The position numbers were made by a program, and so were the translations under genes. 64,000 nucleotides of DNA from Metarhizium brunneum (lineage: Eukaryota; Ascomycota; Sordariomycetes; Hypocreales; Clavicipitaceae): assembly GCF_013426205.1 (NCBI RefSeq), contig NC_089422.1, forward strand, positions 868,001 to 932,000, read 5' to 3'. Positions within the stretch are counted from its first letter, which is position 1; each line of letters opens with the position of its first letter. The notes under the pieces were generated by a model. That model did no database searches, was not told the DNA's origin, and saw nothing but the letters and a program-made list of their open reading frames with translations. Positions 33,478-45,055 of this stretch are shown here, in pieces.

Positions 33478-34702
33478 TGCTGCTGAGGGACGTTGCGAGC
33501 GCTGTGCGTTGGGCTTCTTGGGATAGCAGGAGAACACAGGCTCCTTTTATCAAGGAAGAGTCAATATCCTCAAGGCCCTTGGGCGATTTTTGATTTTTTT
33601 CCAGGCCGACAGTCGGAAGCTTGACCTGTCCCACGACGGGCAAGAGTCCGAGGCGCGCGGCCCAAGTGGCGACCAGTGAGACGATGGCAGCCGAGCTGTT
33701 GATGGCAGGCAAGACAGAAAGTATGCTCTCTGCAGCTTCCCACGACAAAAGTGAAGGCAAGCAAGCAAGGTTGTCGATGCAATGGGTGAAGGAGAAGGAG
33801 AAGGTTCACGGGGAGAAGAAAGGTAAAAAGATAAACGGCACTCCGTACGCGGCTACTAAAGAACCGGAGAATCCAAAGAACCTTGCCATGACATCTTGTG
33901 TCGCCGGTTCCCGCTTTGTCGGCTAGTGCAGGGATTTTTTTCGTCGCCCCCATCGGCCAGCCGACTCTCCACAGCCAACGCGGATTGGCGGTCCACGCTG
34001 TTATCGCAGCACCACTGAACATGCCACCGCGCGTGGCCAAGCTTGCGACGTGTAGAGGACTTGAAACCAGACATTTCAAGTCAAGTCTGCGCTTCCCCAG
34101 GCAGTCAAGTGGTTCCCCAGTGGGCCTCTTTCCCGCAAAATCATGCCCCAGGCGCTCCTTCCCTCCCCCAACATGTCACTGGACTTCTGCTGAGGCTGTT
34201 CCCGTCTTGGAACATTTGAAGTCAATGTCTGGTCAAGTGTTCAAATGTTCAATGTTGTCAATGTTACAGCCCGTGTTTGCTTGCAGCGCACTGCAACCCA
34301 GCGTCCAACTACAATAGAATAGATGAATGGTTCCATCCAGGTACAATGTGTAGATCCGCCCGCCAACCCACCAGTCATGGCTCAACCAGGTGACCGCTTT
34401 CCTCCAACCCAGCGCATGCCCGCCAGCGCGCCTTTGCACCGAGGACAGAAGAAGCAGCCAATCAATCGGACCGAACGGGGCCGACGCTGTGCGACTCTAG
34501 CTGCCTCTTACGGCCGCATCCACTCCCTTAGTCACATCATAAATTTTCCACTCTGGCGTACCAGCTCCCCGACTGCAACACCACCTCGTCTCCGAAGTCG
34601 TCCTTTTTTTACGTAAATACCACGGGCTCCCAGACAAAATCCTGGGGCAACGAATCACCCGACTCTTTTCTCCCTCGAGCATCGACAAGCCAAATTGCAA
34701 AA
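33478..34702. promoter_or_regulatory. Divergent region, GCV2 / TOM5
   Basis: 1.2 kb between divergent starts. The minus strand remains open near GCV2 (33537 and above). A 10-bp inverted repeat lies at 34210-34250. A single ACTCCGTAC motif lies at 33840-33848. Frames at 33570-34079 (-) and 33898-34317 (+) overlap antiparallel and are not credible genes. Confidence 0.5.
34210..34250. repeat. 10-bp perfect inverted repeat (hairpin potential)
   Basis: GAACATTTGA at 34210-34219 and its exact complement TCAAATGTTC at 34241-34250, separated by 21 bases. It is followed by AATGTT repeats. It lies about 450 bp before TOM5; no function is known. Confidence 0.75.
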
Positions 34703-35063
34703 ATGTTTGGAGGATGTACGTCTGCCGCCCTTGACCGCACCACCCCGCGTTCCCTCTAGTCCACGCCGTACCTAAACATTGGGTAATCGGTTGGGTAATA
34801 GCCCGAGTTGACGTGCTTTTTTTATTGATGCCATCCAGTTGCCCCCCCACAGCAGTCTCCCGAGGAGATCCGCGCCATGGAAGCTGAGGCTACCTTTACC
34901 GTGCAGCAAGTCGTGGCTACCGCTTTCATGTTGTATCTCTGTATGTTTCACCCGGTTGAGAAGGAGTCTGGACAGGCTCCTGGTTGTGTTGGCCATTGTG
35001 ACATTGAGTGCTGACCAATTCTCAGCCCCGTTTGCTATCGACATGGCTAGCAGAATCTTTTGA
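34703..35063 (+). CDS. TOM5: TOM5, small subunit of the mitochondrial outer-membrane translocase
   Basis: Three tiny exons, 34703-34715, 34839-34940 and 35026-35063, give exactly 50 aa; introns are 123 and 85 bp. Tom5 is a tail-anchored subunit that stabilises the TOM complex and helps pass precursors to Tom40. The product starts [15 protein letters not shown], has a negatively charged cytosolic segment ([14 protein letters not shown]) and ends in one membrane helix ([20 protein letters not shown]). Yeast Tom5 is also 50 aa. All three joins have GT...AG ends and keep phase, and no single exon has a long frame, so frame-based gene finders would miss it. It is convergent with NUP57. Confidence 0.88.
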
Positions 35064-35613
35064 ATTCGCCCACCGTCTACCACGGCAAAACTCGAAAGGA
35101 TTGTGGGAAATTTTGTCATCGCCCTCCGACAAACAAGCCTGCGTTGAAGCGCGGTAACGATACGCCAAGGGCCATAATCTGCGTGTACGATATTAGGGGG
35201 CATAGCTCTTTTCTTGGATGGGATGCCTGTATAGAATACCTTGTACCACATAAAATAACTACGATTTAGACGTCGAGGTGGCCGTTCCGCCTGGCCACCA
35301 AAATAGAATATTCAAACAAAATTTAACGAGGCTGTGTCATGCGCTACCATGGTGGATGAAGCCCGTTGAAGCTCATCCAGTCCAAGCTTGTTCGGCAAAC
35401 GGCTCTCTACGACTTTTCAGTGAGGCGTTAATGTCAAAGTCCAAGATCGATTTTAGTCCATTCAATCCAACACCTCTGCCAAGCCATGCAGTGCGTCTAT
35501 CGACCACCTCTCTATTTCCGAATCGCATTGTACAAAAATTTCCTAGTAACTCGATAGCAAACCCAATTCCCTTGTCAAACGCTCCGTGATCATCGCGCCT
35601 CAATCCCGTTGTA
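35064..35613. other. Convergent intergenic region, TOM5 / NUP57
   Basis: 550 bp. The small frame at 35278-35589 (+) has no recognised motif. Otherwise only 3' flanks are seen. Confidence 0.6.
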
Positions 35614-36746
35614 TCATCTCGATTTCAAGCTAGCGTTGCGGCTCTTCTCCCACTCCTCGAAATCGACACCAAGCGCCTCCAGTTCTTTCTTCAGATGTTG
35701 CAGCTGCTTCTCGTAGTCTTCGAGAACCTATAATCCCAGTCAGTAACTGTCTGTTGGCAATAATCCCGTGATGTAGAGCAATGACAAAACGTACCCTCTT
35801 TGCCTTGGCCTCGGTCTCCGGGTCCAAACCCTCGCCGTCTTGGCCAGCAGGCTTATCCAATTCTTTATTCAAGCGATCCGAGTACCCTCTCAGCACAATC
35901 AACCTACTCCATAGCTCTTCCTCCCTAGCTCCCAGCGCAGGGTCCTGCACCTCACGCTCCAACGTCTGCAGCCGATTCTTGAGGTCGTCCTCGTCGCCAC
36001 TCAATGCGTACCCGCGGTTCCTCAAAATCTGTACTTTGGCCGCTAGGGCCAAGCATCTCTCGCTAATGGCCGTCTGTCGTCTTCGCGCCGCCAGGGCCCG
36101 CACCTCCGTCTCCAGCTCGTGTCGCTGCAAGATGGCGTCCAGACTACCGTTGACCTGGTGCAGACGTGTGTTGAATTCGGAAATGGCGCGCTTCTGTGTC
36201 TTGAGACGGTCCGCAACGCCAGTGTACCCTGAGCAGAGGACAGGCATGAATCCTGGGGCGGGTTTGTTCTGTAGGGCTTCTTCCCATTCGCGAGGGTCCT
36301 CGTGGGGTTGGGGCTTGTAGAAGGGGATATGGGCTTCGTCGACTTTGTTGTAGAAGTAGTGCTTAAAGACACAGCTTGGGTTTGCAGGGTCCCATTTCTC
36401 GGTGACGAGTTTAATCTGATCGAGGATTGGTTTTTGGTCTGGAGGCAAGTCAGTTTTGGCGGTGAGTGTCAAGGAGACTCGGATGGAGAAGCCTACGTGG
36501 TGTTTCTTTGCCGGGCTGCCACAGCGAACTTGATAGCTGGGCTTGTGACTGAGCCAAAGCCGGCATTTGTTGAACTTGCTGTTGCTGTGCCATCATTGAA
36601 TTGCCTAGTGCGCCGGGTTGCTGGCTACCCATGGTCTGGCCGAAGACGCTGCCTGTCTGCTGCGCCGGCTGTGCCTGTTGTGTAGCTTGCGATTGACCAA
36701 AAAAGCCACCGGAGCCCATTGGCTTGGGCTGGCCGAAGAACGACAT
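35614..36746 (-). CDS. NUP57: Nucleoporin NUP57/NUP54
   Basis: Exons 36746-36497, 36438-35795 and 35727-35614 give 335 aa; introns are 58 and 67 bp. It is a central-channel FG nucleoporin that forms the Nsp1-Nup49-Nup57 complex. The N-terminal 80 residues are Gln/Gly/Ser rich with few FG repeats (FFGQ, GGFFGQ, VFGQ). The alpha/beta region follows (LWQPGKETPHQKPILDQIKL, KWDPANPSCVFKHYFYNKV), then long coiled coils (YTGVADRLKTQKRAISEFN onward) typical of Nup54. The last exon adds a further helical segment ending NASLKSR. The protein is shorter than yeast Nup57 (541 aa), mostly from a short FG region, as in other filamentous fungi. It shares a 432 bp promoter with the NDUFA8 gene. Confidence 0.92.
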
Positions 36747-37178
36747 GGCGACGGATTTTTCGCGGTGTTGCTCTAGTCGAGCTCACCGAGGGATTGGGGG
36801 TGCAAATTTGGGCGTTGCGAAACTTGCAGCGTGCAGACGATGGTATTTCTCGGCTATCTCCAGGGGTCGTGAGGTCGTGGAATATGTACAGGTCAGACTC
36901 TTGGGCGTTGGGGCACGGCTGAGAGCTGGTCGTTGCTCGCCTCGTCTCTGCGCAGCTTTTTTATTGTCGCGCTCTGCCAAAACAGACCAAACTTCTAGCT
37001 ACAGCCGCGCATCCACATCTCGGGCAGGCGCCTCGTGTGCCAGGTCGGCCTTGTCTCCACCTTGCAACCAATCACAGGCCGCCAATTCCAACCTCACTCC
37101 AAATTCCCATCCAGCGATCGCACCAACTCAGCAACTCATTCTCGGTTCGACGAACGGGCAGCCCCCAACACAGACAAC
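36747..37178. promoter_or_regulatory. Divergent promoter, NUP57 / NDUFA8
   Basis: 432 bp between divergent start codons; no TATA-like element stands out. Short overlapping frames here are shadows. Confidence 0.55.
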
Positions 37179-38011
37179 ATGGCGACCCGACGATCTCAGT
37201 ATGTCTTCTGGCTCGGCTCTCTCCCTCCCGCTGTCTGATTGAGCATATCGGCGTTTAGCGGGATGCTTCAAAATGGCGTTGGAGGCAAAAGGACGAAAGC
37301 GCTCTCTGGCTAACCACTCGACTGTAGGTTCCATCAGGAAGTCCTCATCGACACCACGCCGCTCCCTGACAACGTCCCTGCTGTCAAGGAGATTGGTGCC
37401 AGCTCCGCGCCTCTCTTGTCGGCATCTTTCTTCATCGGCGCCCGATGCCGCGACTACAACGATGACTACATGCAGTGCAAAACGGAGAACCCCGGCCGTG
37501 GCGAGTTTGACTGCATGAAGGAGGGTCGTCGGGTGACTCGCTGCGCTCAAAGCGTGTACGTTCTCAAACCTAGAACTCAATGAGACCATTCATTATCCCA
37601 ATTCTAGCGGCCATTTCATCGCAGGCTGATTAGATGGTCGCACGAGGAAACAAGACACAGCAAGCTGACAATGCAGCAGACTCACGGACATCAACACCCA
37701 CTGCCTCGCCGAGTTCCGCAAGCACTGGGAGTGTCTGGACGACAGAAATCAACAGCTTTGGCAGTGTCGTCCTGCCGAGTGGAAGCTGAACAAGTGTGTC
37801 TTTGATAACCTGGTAGGCGACCCTGTGTGAATATGCATACTTTCACGGCAATTAACTAATTCTGCTGGTTTAGAAACTCGAGAAGAAGATTCCCGACCAG
37901 CCCAAGAACGTTACCCCGGTCGAATTGAGGCCAAAGCAGATATTTTCTGATGTTCGCATTGGACCTGGGGATGGCAAACCCTTTATTGCGGGACAGGACG
38001 CGAAGCAATAA
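37179..38011 (+). CDS. nuo-20.8: NADH:ubiquinone oxidoreductase subunit NDUFA8 (NUO-20.8)
   Basis: Exons 37179-37198, 37328-37555, 37680-37812 and 37874-38011 give 172 aa; introns are 129, 124 and 61 bp. It is an accessory subunit of complex I located on the intermembrane-space side and imported by the Mia40 disulfide relay. The mature frame contains four CX9C motifs: CRDYNDDYMQC, CMKEGRRVTRC, CLAEFRKHWEC and CRPAEWKLNKC, as in Neurospora NUO-20.8. There is no cleavable presequence, as expected for CX9C proteins. Several joins fall inside codons and each restores a family block (QFHQEVLIDTTPLPDNVPA, SVLTDINTHCL). The protein ends with a hydrophilic tail. Confidence 0.94.
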
Positions 38012-39078
38012 GTGGCTAGGAGTAGATTTGTTAGATACACCGTGTATATTTTAACCAATTGGACGAATCGTTCTTTCTTGAGCAGTGTCCTGTTGTGCTC
38101 GACGAGGGACCCCATGGTTTTGACGAAAGGCACCATCTGGCATATAGGTTTCGTTACCAGCTCGGTTCAAGGCTGTTTGTGAGGTTCGTGCTATCCTCTG
38201 TACAGATATATCAACGTATGCTTTGCAGTCATCCGCTGTATATACGCGAATGCAGCATGCAACGGTTGGTAGACGAGTGCAAGCATCCGTCCGCTGAAAC
38301 TTGGCAACTAAGTGCCCTTACGCTATTGCCAGGTGCGGTTGGGAACAGCCCATGTCATGTGGTATGTTGTAGAGAGCCTCTTTCTGTCTCTTAGATATTG
38401 CAATACTTGGAAGCTTTCCTCATCCTTTTCTTCTAGGTCAAATGAATACGAGTTGGCCATGCTTGCGATATACCTTGTCATGAGTCAAGTACTGGCTATT
38501 GGGGCCAAGTGCAACTCCAAAATCACAAAGTGGCCATGGGAACTTTGTGTGTTAACGACTGTGCGTCCTCTGGTCAAGGTCTGCAAATGTTTCAAGGGAC
38601 ATGCAAAATACCAACATTACGCGGATATCTTTCCGAAGCTGCATATGATTTTGACTCTTTGTTTCTGCAGATCATTCCACAATAGCAACTCATATGCGCG
38701 AATCCGACATGGTCGGCATGGCATGTTCCAAGAGGCTTCTACCCAAGTTCAAACTCTAATTACAACTCGGTGGGCATTGCGAATAAATTTCGTTGAATCC
38801 AGCACTAAAGGTAACCATTTGTATGGATAAAAGTCGTGCTGACTTCCAGAGACCAAGGTATACTTCTGGGGCTTTCTCTCGCGGTGCGATTCCCTCACAC
38901 AGCTCCAGCATAACCCTTCTAGGCAGTATGCAGCATTGGTTCTTTCTGATGAAGCTTATTTCTATCTACCCGCTGTTTCTGACGCGCGAAGCCACTCTTT
39001 ACCATCATCTATTGGTTCGTCTGGCCCATCCATGGCTCTCATATACTCATTTCCTCTATACCTACCTCTCCTTTTCCT
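38012..39078. other. Convergent intergenic region, NDUFA8 / permease
   Basis: About 1.07 kb without a supported gene. Frames at 38059-38394, 38312-38830 and 38793-39155 (+) have no domain and run into antisense of the permease. Confidence 0.6.
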
Positions 39079-40965
39079 CTACGGCACATATATCATTGGG
39101 GGCGAACCATTTCTACCCCGATTCTTCCCCTGCGCCACCCTCCGGTTATGTATGATATAGATAGCCTCCTGGAGAGCGGCAAAGACGATGCCAACCGATA
39201 CCATGATGATCATGGTGCGAAGCCCAGTCCGATAACTACAAGAAGGTTTCAGCATCTCCCAGACCAAATTAAGTATCGCAAGATCTTACAATGGGACATC
39301 ACCGGCACGGAAGTATTGAGTTCCTACCATCAACCCGCTGATGGCAGACATGACCCACATGCTGCAACGAAGTCAGCATTCTCAAGTTCTCAACGGTCTA
39401 GACACAGTTTGTTCAACACGGGAGAGGGTTTCATTCTCACGCAATAGCAATGCTCCGCTCCCCCGGCTCCCTGCAGTTCAGCTGAACCCAAGTATTATGA
39501 ACTGGATGATAGCCAACGGCGAAGCTGTTCACCGCAGTCCACAAGCCCCAGCGAGACCACTTGCCAACAAGAGGATGAACCTGGCGAGCCACAACCAAGG
39601 TAACGAGGTAGCAGACGTGGGCGGCAATCACAGACCCGCCTCGCAGGTTCGTCCTGTCGCTCATGTACGCGAATAGGAAGACAACAATGAGGGCTAGAGA
39701 GGCGCCCACGGCCGCGAGAGCGTTGGCTGCAATGCGGTCGAAGCCAAGAGCCCTGCTCTTTTTCGTCAGCGGTTTCCGAACTCGAGAAGCGACATGCTTT
39801 ACGTGGCATTTCGACTCGGTGTTTTTCACCTTACATGATGATTGACGGCGTATAAGTCGTCAAGGGGCTCCAGGTCGAAAACACGGCAAACGTCGACACA
39901 TAGTGCGGCCAGCGACGGTAGTGCTTGACAGTGCGCCAGACGAGCCTCCACGGTATTTCCAGCCCTTGGGCCCCTGGCCGCTTTTCCGCGTCGTCGTCTT
40001 CAATGCGGTTCTGTAGAAGGACCTGTTCGTCTTTGGAAATGCGAATAATCCCACGGCCTATGAGCGGCCCAGGCTCGTCGGGAGAGCCAGGGAGGAAGAA
40101 GAGAAAGAGGAACGAGACGCAAACGGTGAACAGCCCTTCAACTAATGCCGTTGTTTAAGTCTTTGCTTAGCTTCTCACGATTTGTTTTGCTTTTTGGGGG
40201 GAGGGCCTCACGCATGAAAAGCCATTGCCAACCACGGAGGCCACGGGCATTGTCTAGCTTCAGAATACCAGACGCCAAGAGGGGACTGATGGCATTGCCG
40301 CCAAACATGCCAAAGAAGAGAATGGCGACTCTTCGGGACAGCTCCCGCTTGCGATACCAGGTTGACAAGGTGTACACGGCCCCGGGGATGTAGCCCGCTT
40401 CGCTCAGGCCAAGAATGAGGCGTACCAGCAGGAAGCCGGTGCGGCTGCGGAGGAAGACCTGCATGGTTGCCACGACGCCAAACATGAAGACCTGGGCGGC
40501 CATCCACTTTCGCGGTCCAAACTGGCTCGAGTCAGTATCTGAGTCGGGCTGTTGCTGCTTGGGGCTGGTGTGTTTGCTCACTCGTTGCAGAGCCATGTTG
40601 CACGGGATTTCGAGGACGACAATGCCCATGAACATGAGTTGGTTGCCGAGGTTGATTGTGTCTTGGCTGATGCCGATATCTTTGGCGAAACCTCCTGTCA
40701 GGGCGCTGGCCAGGTTCATGCGGTCGAGTTGAAAGACTAGGAGGCCGAGGAACAGGAGAGCCAGCACGGAACAGTCGACTCTGAAGCATGTCAGCTCGTT
40801 CAGAATCCTTTTGTCCGCGAAACGCGGTTGATGTCAGAATATTCTGGCTCACTTCCACAGCGCTTGCTTCTCTAGCTTTGGATCCCATTGTCGTCCGTCT
40901 GGGTTGCCTTGCTCGGCGGACGAGCTATCCTCGACAACCGCCTTTTCCACCCGTACTCTGGCCAT
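39079..40965 (-). CDS. DAL5/allantoate-permease family MFS transporter (anion:cation symporter)
   Basis: Seven exons (40965-40853, 40780-40582, 40521-40212, 40141-39835, 39752-39441, 39361-39290, 39235-39079) give 489 aa; introns are 54-82 bp. The family carries organic anions, for example allantoate, nicotinate, pantothenate or small peptides. Family blocks: QLDRMNLASAL after helix 1, ALQRFGPRKWMAAQ, VRLILGLSEAGYIPGAVY, WQWLFMLEGL, and NPVHNTW-like HPVHNTWVQLN in the C-terminal half. About 12 helices are seen. The 60-bp intron 40581-40522 is in frame and stop-free, so it looks like coding sequence; splicing restores LQRFGPRKW. The substrate is unknown. It diverges from a flavin monooxygenase across 492 bp. 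Confidence 0.9.
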
Positions 40966-41457
40966 TGTTTCTCAAGGACAATAAAAGGCTCCCCTGGGAA
41001 AAGAATAAGCGGTATGCATTCGGTGAAATACAACTATAGTTGTGAGCATCTCGGCCGTTTAATAACTGTTGCCGGCGGCGCTATTCATGCATTGCGTGGC
41101 AGGCTTCCCCAGTAGTTTATTCGGCAACCCAAACCGACATGCCGTCTTCATCACGCAATTGCTTGGCCCTACCGATAAGGATAGGTATATTTTACAAGAA
41201 TCACCATGATTCCAAAGATTTGCACTGCGCGCGAATGACATCGCCGATATTCGAGCGAACAGTGGGGAAGCATTGTCGTTGAAGCGATGGCGTGATGAAG
41301 CTCAGTGATAGCTTGCTTGCAGGGACATGGGCACTCGCATAAAGCTTCCAGTCTCCCGGGTGGCCGTGGTGTTCTAGTCGGCATTGAAATGTGCGACCTG
41401 CTCCAGCCAGCGCCCAACTTGACGACTTGCAACCCGCGCATCTAGAGTCTATACAAT
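40966..41457. promoter_or_regulatory. Divergent promoter, DAL5-like permease / monooxygenase
   Basis: 492 bp between divergent starts. No strong motif is recognised. Small minus-strand frames (41059-41241, 41169-41441) are not credible. Confidence 0.5.
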
Positions 41458-43022
41458 ATGCCTGGTGTAACTGTCAAGCGTGTTGCCGTCATTGGAGCCG
41501 GCCCAGCGGGCGCGATTGCTCTTGACGCCCTTGCCAAAGAGAAGACGTTTGATCTGATCCGTGTGTTTGAGCGGAGAGAGCGTCCGGGGGGCTGCTGGTA
41601 CGTGAATAGCTTCGGTCTCGGTCTCGATTCCCATTGACGAGGAGCAGGGTCGGCGACACGTTGCCGCCTCCCACGCTGTCGGATTTCAAGTCACTGGCGG
41701 ACAGGACAGCCGATGCTCCGATTGCCCTTCCGGAAACTCTGCCTGCCTTTACTCCCAAGTCGGACCAGCCACGGTTTACCGAATCGTCGGTTTACCCGTA
41801 CCTCGAGACCAATATCAGCCATCTGCCCATGCAATTCTCCCAGGAGCCCTTTCCCGCAGACATTAGCGAGCGAACACGAGCTCTTTACGGAGACGGCTCG
41901 CCGTTCCGCCATTGGGCGGTGGTGAGGTCTTATATAACTGGCTTGTGCGAGCGCAACGGCTACGAGGACCTCATCTCGTTCAGCACCACAGTCGAGCGAG
42001 TGGACAAGATTGGGTCCGAGTGGAAGGTGACGCTACGCAAGGAGGGCAAAGACAGCGACTACTGGTGGACAGAGTGGTTCGACGCCGTCGTCGTCGCGAG
42101 CGGCCATTACTCGGTGCCTTATATCCCCGCCATTGAGGGCTTGGAGCAGTTTGAGAAGTCCCGTCCCGGCAGCGTCATGCACAGCAAACACTTTCGTGGA
42201 AAGGACAAGTTCAGGAACAAGGTAGGCCGGCTCGTCGAAACTCCAACTCGACCTTGGGAACGGACGAATCACTAACGGGGCCGTTGGTCGCAGCGAGTCG
42301 TGGTTGTCGGGGCCTCGGTCTCAGCGGCAGATATAGCATTCGACCTGGCCGACTCGGCCGCGTTCCCAGTCCACGCCATCACCATCGGGCACAATCTCAA
42401 CGGCTACTTTGGCGGAGAAGCCTTTGAGCACCCAAAGATCGAGAAGCTGCCGTCCATAGCCAAGGTGCAAGGTCGCACGGTACTCTTGGTGGACAACAAG
42501 ACCATCCCCGACGTCGACTACATCGTTTTCGGCACCGGATACAGCTGGACGCTCCCGTTCCTACCGCAGGTGCCCGTTCGCAGCAATCGGGTCCCCGACC
42601 TGTGGCAGCATATCGTCTGGCAGCACGACCCGACTCTGCTCTTTGTCGGCGCCGTGCACGCCGGCTTGACCTTCAAGGTCTTTGAGTGGCAGGCCGTCTA
42701 CGTGGCGAGGCTGTTGGCGAACCGCGCGGCGCCGCTGCCCCGGCTGGATGAGATGCGACGGTGGGAGGCGGACAGGATCAGCAGGCGTGGAGACGGGGCC
42801 AGGTTTTCTCTCCTTTTCCCGGATTTCGAAGACTACTTTGAGAGCCTGCGAGGTTTGGCGGGAGCGGGCGAGCCTGGCGTTGGCAGGAAGCTACCCAGGT
42901 TTAGACGGGAGTGGTTCAGAGAGTTCCTCGACGGCCACGAGCTTCGTAAGGACATGTGGCGACGACATAACAAAGCGGCCGCCGGGGCTGGCTCGACAAG
43001 GACGCTGGATGCGAAGCTGTAG
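41458..43022 (+). CDS. Flavin-containing monooxygenase (FMO family)
   Basis: Exons 41458-41597, 41648-42221 and 42294-43022 give 480 aa; introns are 50 and 72 bp. These enzymes oxygenate N, S or carbonyl centres of small molecules using FAD and NADPH. FAD-binding VIGAGPAGAIALDAL is at 10-24 and GGCW follows at the first splice. The NADPH site is VVVVGASVSAADIAFD, created next to the second splice. VVVASGHYSVPYIP and DYIVFGTGYSWTLPFLP correspond to the conserved segments after each Rossmann fold. No signal peptide or membrane anchor is visible, so it is probably cytosolic. The last 80 residues are charged and helical. Substrate unknown; the divergent organic-anion permease suggests a shared substrate route, but this is inference. 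Confidence 0.9.
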
Positions 43023-44589
43023 AAGTTGCGTATTGGGCGGACAGTGTGAGATTAGCGGCAAGACGCCCTCTGTCTGTCTGTTTCTCTCTCTCTTTCTTTT
43101 CATGTATGAATGTGTAGCTCTTTGCTCTATCTTGCTCGGTTTGTAAACACATGAACTTGCAGGGACTTGCATATCATCAATCTTACCAAGACTATGCATG
43201 ATGCCGCGCTACGGCTCCGTTCCCCCAGCTCCTTTGAGTGCCGAACTTGCATGAAACAAGGATAATCCAGAACCATGGACTCAAATCACCGATTCGGTAC
43301 AGAGTACATTTAACTCATTACTACTATCACGAGTGGTGCGTTTGCAGCTCCGCAGTGAGCAACTTCCTCCAATGCCCTTATCCACGGAGTGGAATCACCA
43401 GTCCCTCTTATTTCCAATAATTTCAGACGAAATAGGGAGTTGCAATAATCACCCTGGCTGTTTGGGTAGCCGCCGCCGTTTCATGTCCCTGGCCGCATCT
43501 GCTACGCTTTTTACATCCTGCGTGGTATGTTGTCTGATATCAGCCGGCTTATAGACTACACAGCCACCTCCACAGACAAGTTCAGGCTTTCGGCCAGACC
43601 ATCACAACAATAATAAACTTACATGAAAATAAATACAATTGACCTACCAAGAAGCCTAAGCTCACAGTAAGAAAAAAGGCCAGATACACATCCCAATCCA
43701 TACATTATCACGCATCTTCGTGAATTCGCCCACGTTTTCACCCTGAACAGTTACTTCACCTCCCCAACGCCAGCTAGCTACCCTACACCAACCAACCACC
43801 CATGCAACAGGGACAGCAAAGACATCGGAATCGCGAAATCCCGCCCCGTCACGACCAATGTTGCGCGAATTACAGAGTACGGAGCATAGACATGATACAC
43901 TGAACACAAGATGCCGCGCTCTAATTCGCTGGTGTAGCATCGTGTAGCATCTCCTTTGGTCAAATATCGCTCAACATGCGGTCCCTGTACATACCCACTG
44001 TCTCACTTCCCGCCCGATGAACATCGATCGTCAATCACGGCGATGAAAACCATCCCATCCAATCGGTCTGTGTTCCTACTGGACGCCAGATTTTTTTTTC
44101 CTGGCCCTGTACATGAGATGAAACCCAGCCATCGCGGTGGAGACCGTTGTGAAACGAGATGGCGCTGTCTGTTAAGATGAGGTCCGCTTGTTGGGCCTCG
44201 GCGGCAATGGCATGCGGAGGTAAAGTCAAGGTATCACACCAGACCGTTACTGGATGCTTGGGGTGTATGCTAGGAATCCTTGCTGTGTTGATGTGAAAGG
44301 ACGGAGATGACGACTATGCAGAGCCATTTCCGGCCATTATCCCGACGCGAAGTACGGAGGAGCAGGGGCAGATTTCGGGGTTTGGGATGGGCACAGCTTG
44401 TCAGTAATTTGATGGGGTTAAATGACGGGTCGGAATGCCGGCAAGTCAAGTGTTTTGTTGTTTGAGATTAGTCATTGGGTCAATTGGTATGATGAAGTTC
44501 ATGTGAGGGCACATGCATACACTCTAACCCGTGTTTAGCTCACCATCCGGGACCTAACAAGATGAATCAAGTGAGGCGGCCTTATTATT

Positions 44590-44725
44590 GATAATTTTAC
44601 AAGGTTAATAATAAAATCTTCATATCAAACAGGTGATTTTCGTCTTTTCCCTTAGAAAACACGATATTTCTTCCTCTTAGCTTTTATTTAAAAATAATAC
44701 GCTTCATTAATTATATACCCCCTTA
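44590..44725. other. AT-rich patch
   Basis: This stretch is clearly richer in A/T than its surroundings, with AATAATAAAA, TTTATTTAAAAATAATA and ATTAATTATATA runs. It may be a decayed or RIP-affected remnant, a matrix-attachment-like segment, or chance. No coding signal. Confidence 0.5.
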
Positions 44726-44818
44726 TAAAGTCGCGGGTGGTCAGTTCAACAGGGGTTGGAGTGTAGCAGAAAGCCGACATGCCTCATCTGATGTCGTGTC
44801 CGACGGACGGTAAGGGGC

Positions 44819-45055
44819 ATGGCGCCTTGTACACATACAAGTTATACAACACGGAGGGAGGGCTCGCATCTGGGTGTACCACGATCCTTGCCTCATTTCA
44901 ACAGTGACAAGGCCGAAGAGTCAGCTGGCGGAGATGACAAGCAAGGGAAAAAAGGCCACGACCACTCCGTGAACCTCGCCAAAGCCATGCTCTTGGCTGG
45001 CTACCTTGGCTTTCTGATAGTAGTACTAGTCAGCATGGGCGACAGACGTGTCTGA
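44819..45055 (+). CDS. Doubtful small ORF with one membrane helix
   Basis: 78 codons from ATG. The last third is hydrophobic (LAKAMLLAGYLGFLIVVLV) and could be a single membrane helix after a charged Asp/Lys/Gly segment. An acceptor-like TTTCAACAG lies inside the frame at about 44904, so the first part could be intron. No family is recognised, and it lies in a gene desert. It may well be a chance frame. Confidence 0.15.
   Translation: MAPCTHTSYTTRREGSHLGVPRSLPHFNSDKAEESAGGDDKQGKKGHDHSVNLAKAMLLAGYLGFLIVVLVSMGDRRV

Noticed and set aside
33478..33537. Alternative GCV2 start 20 codons upstream
   Set aside because: MFSCYPKKPNAQ is a less typical presequence start than MASRLALRG; kept as a possible alternative only.
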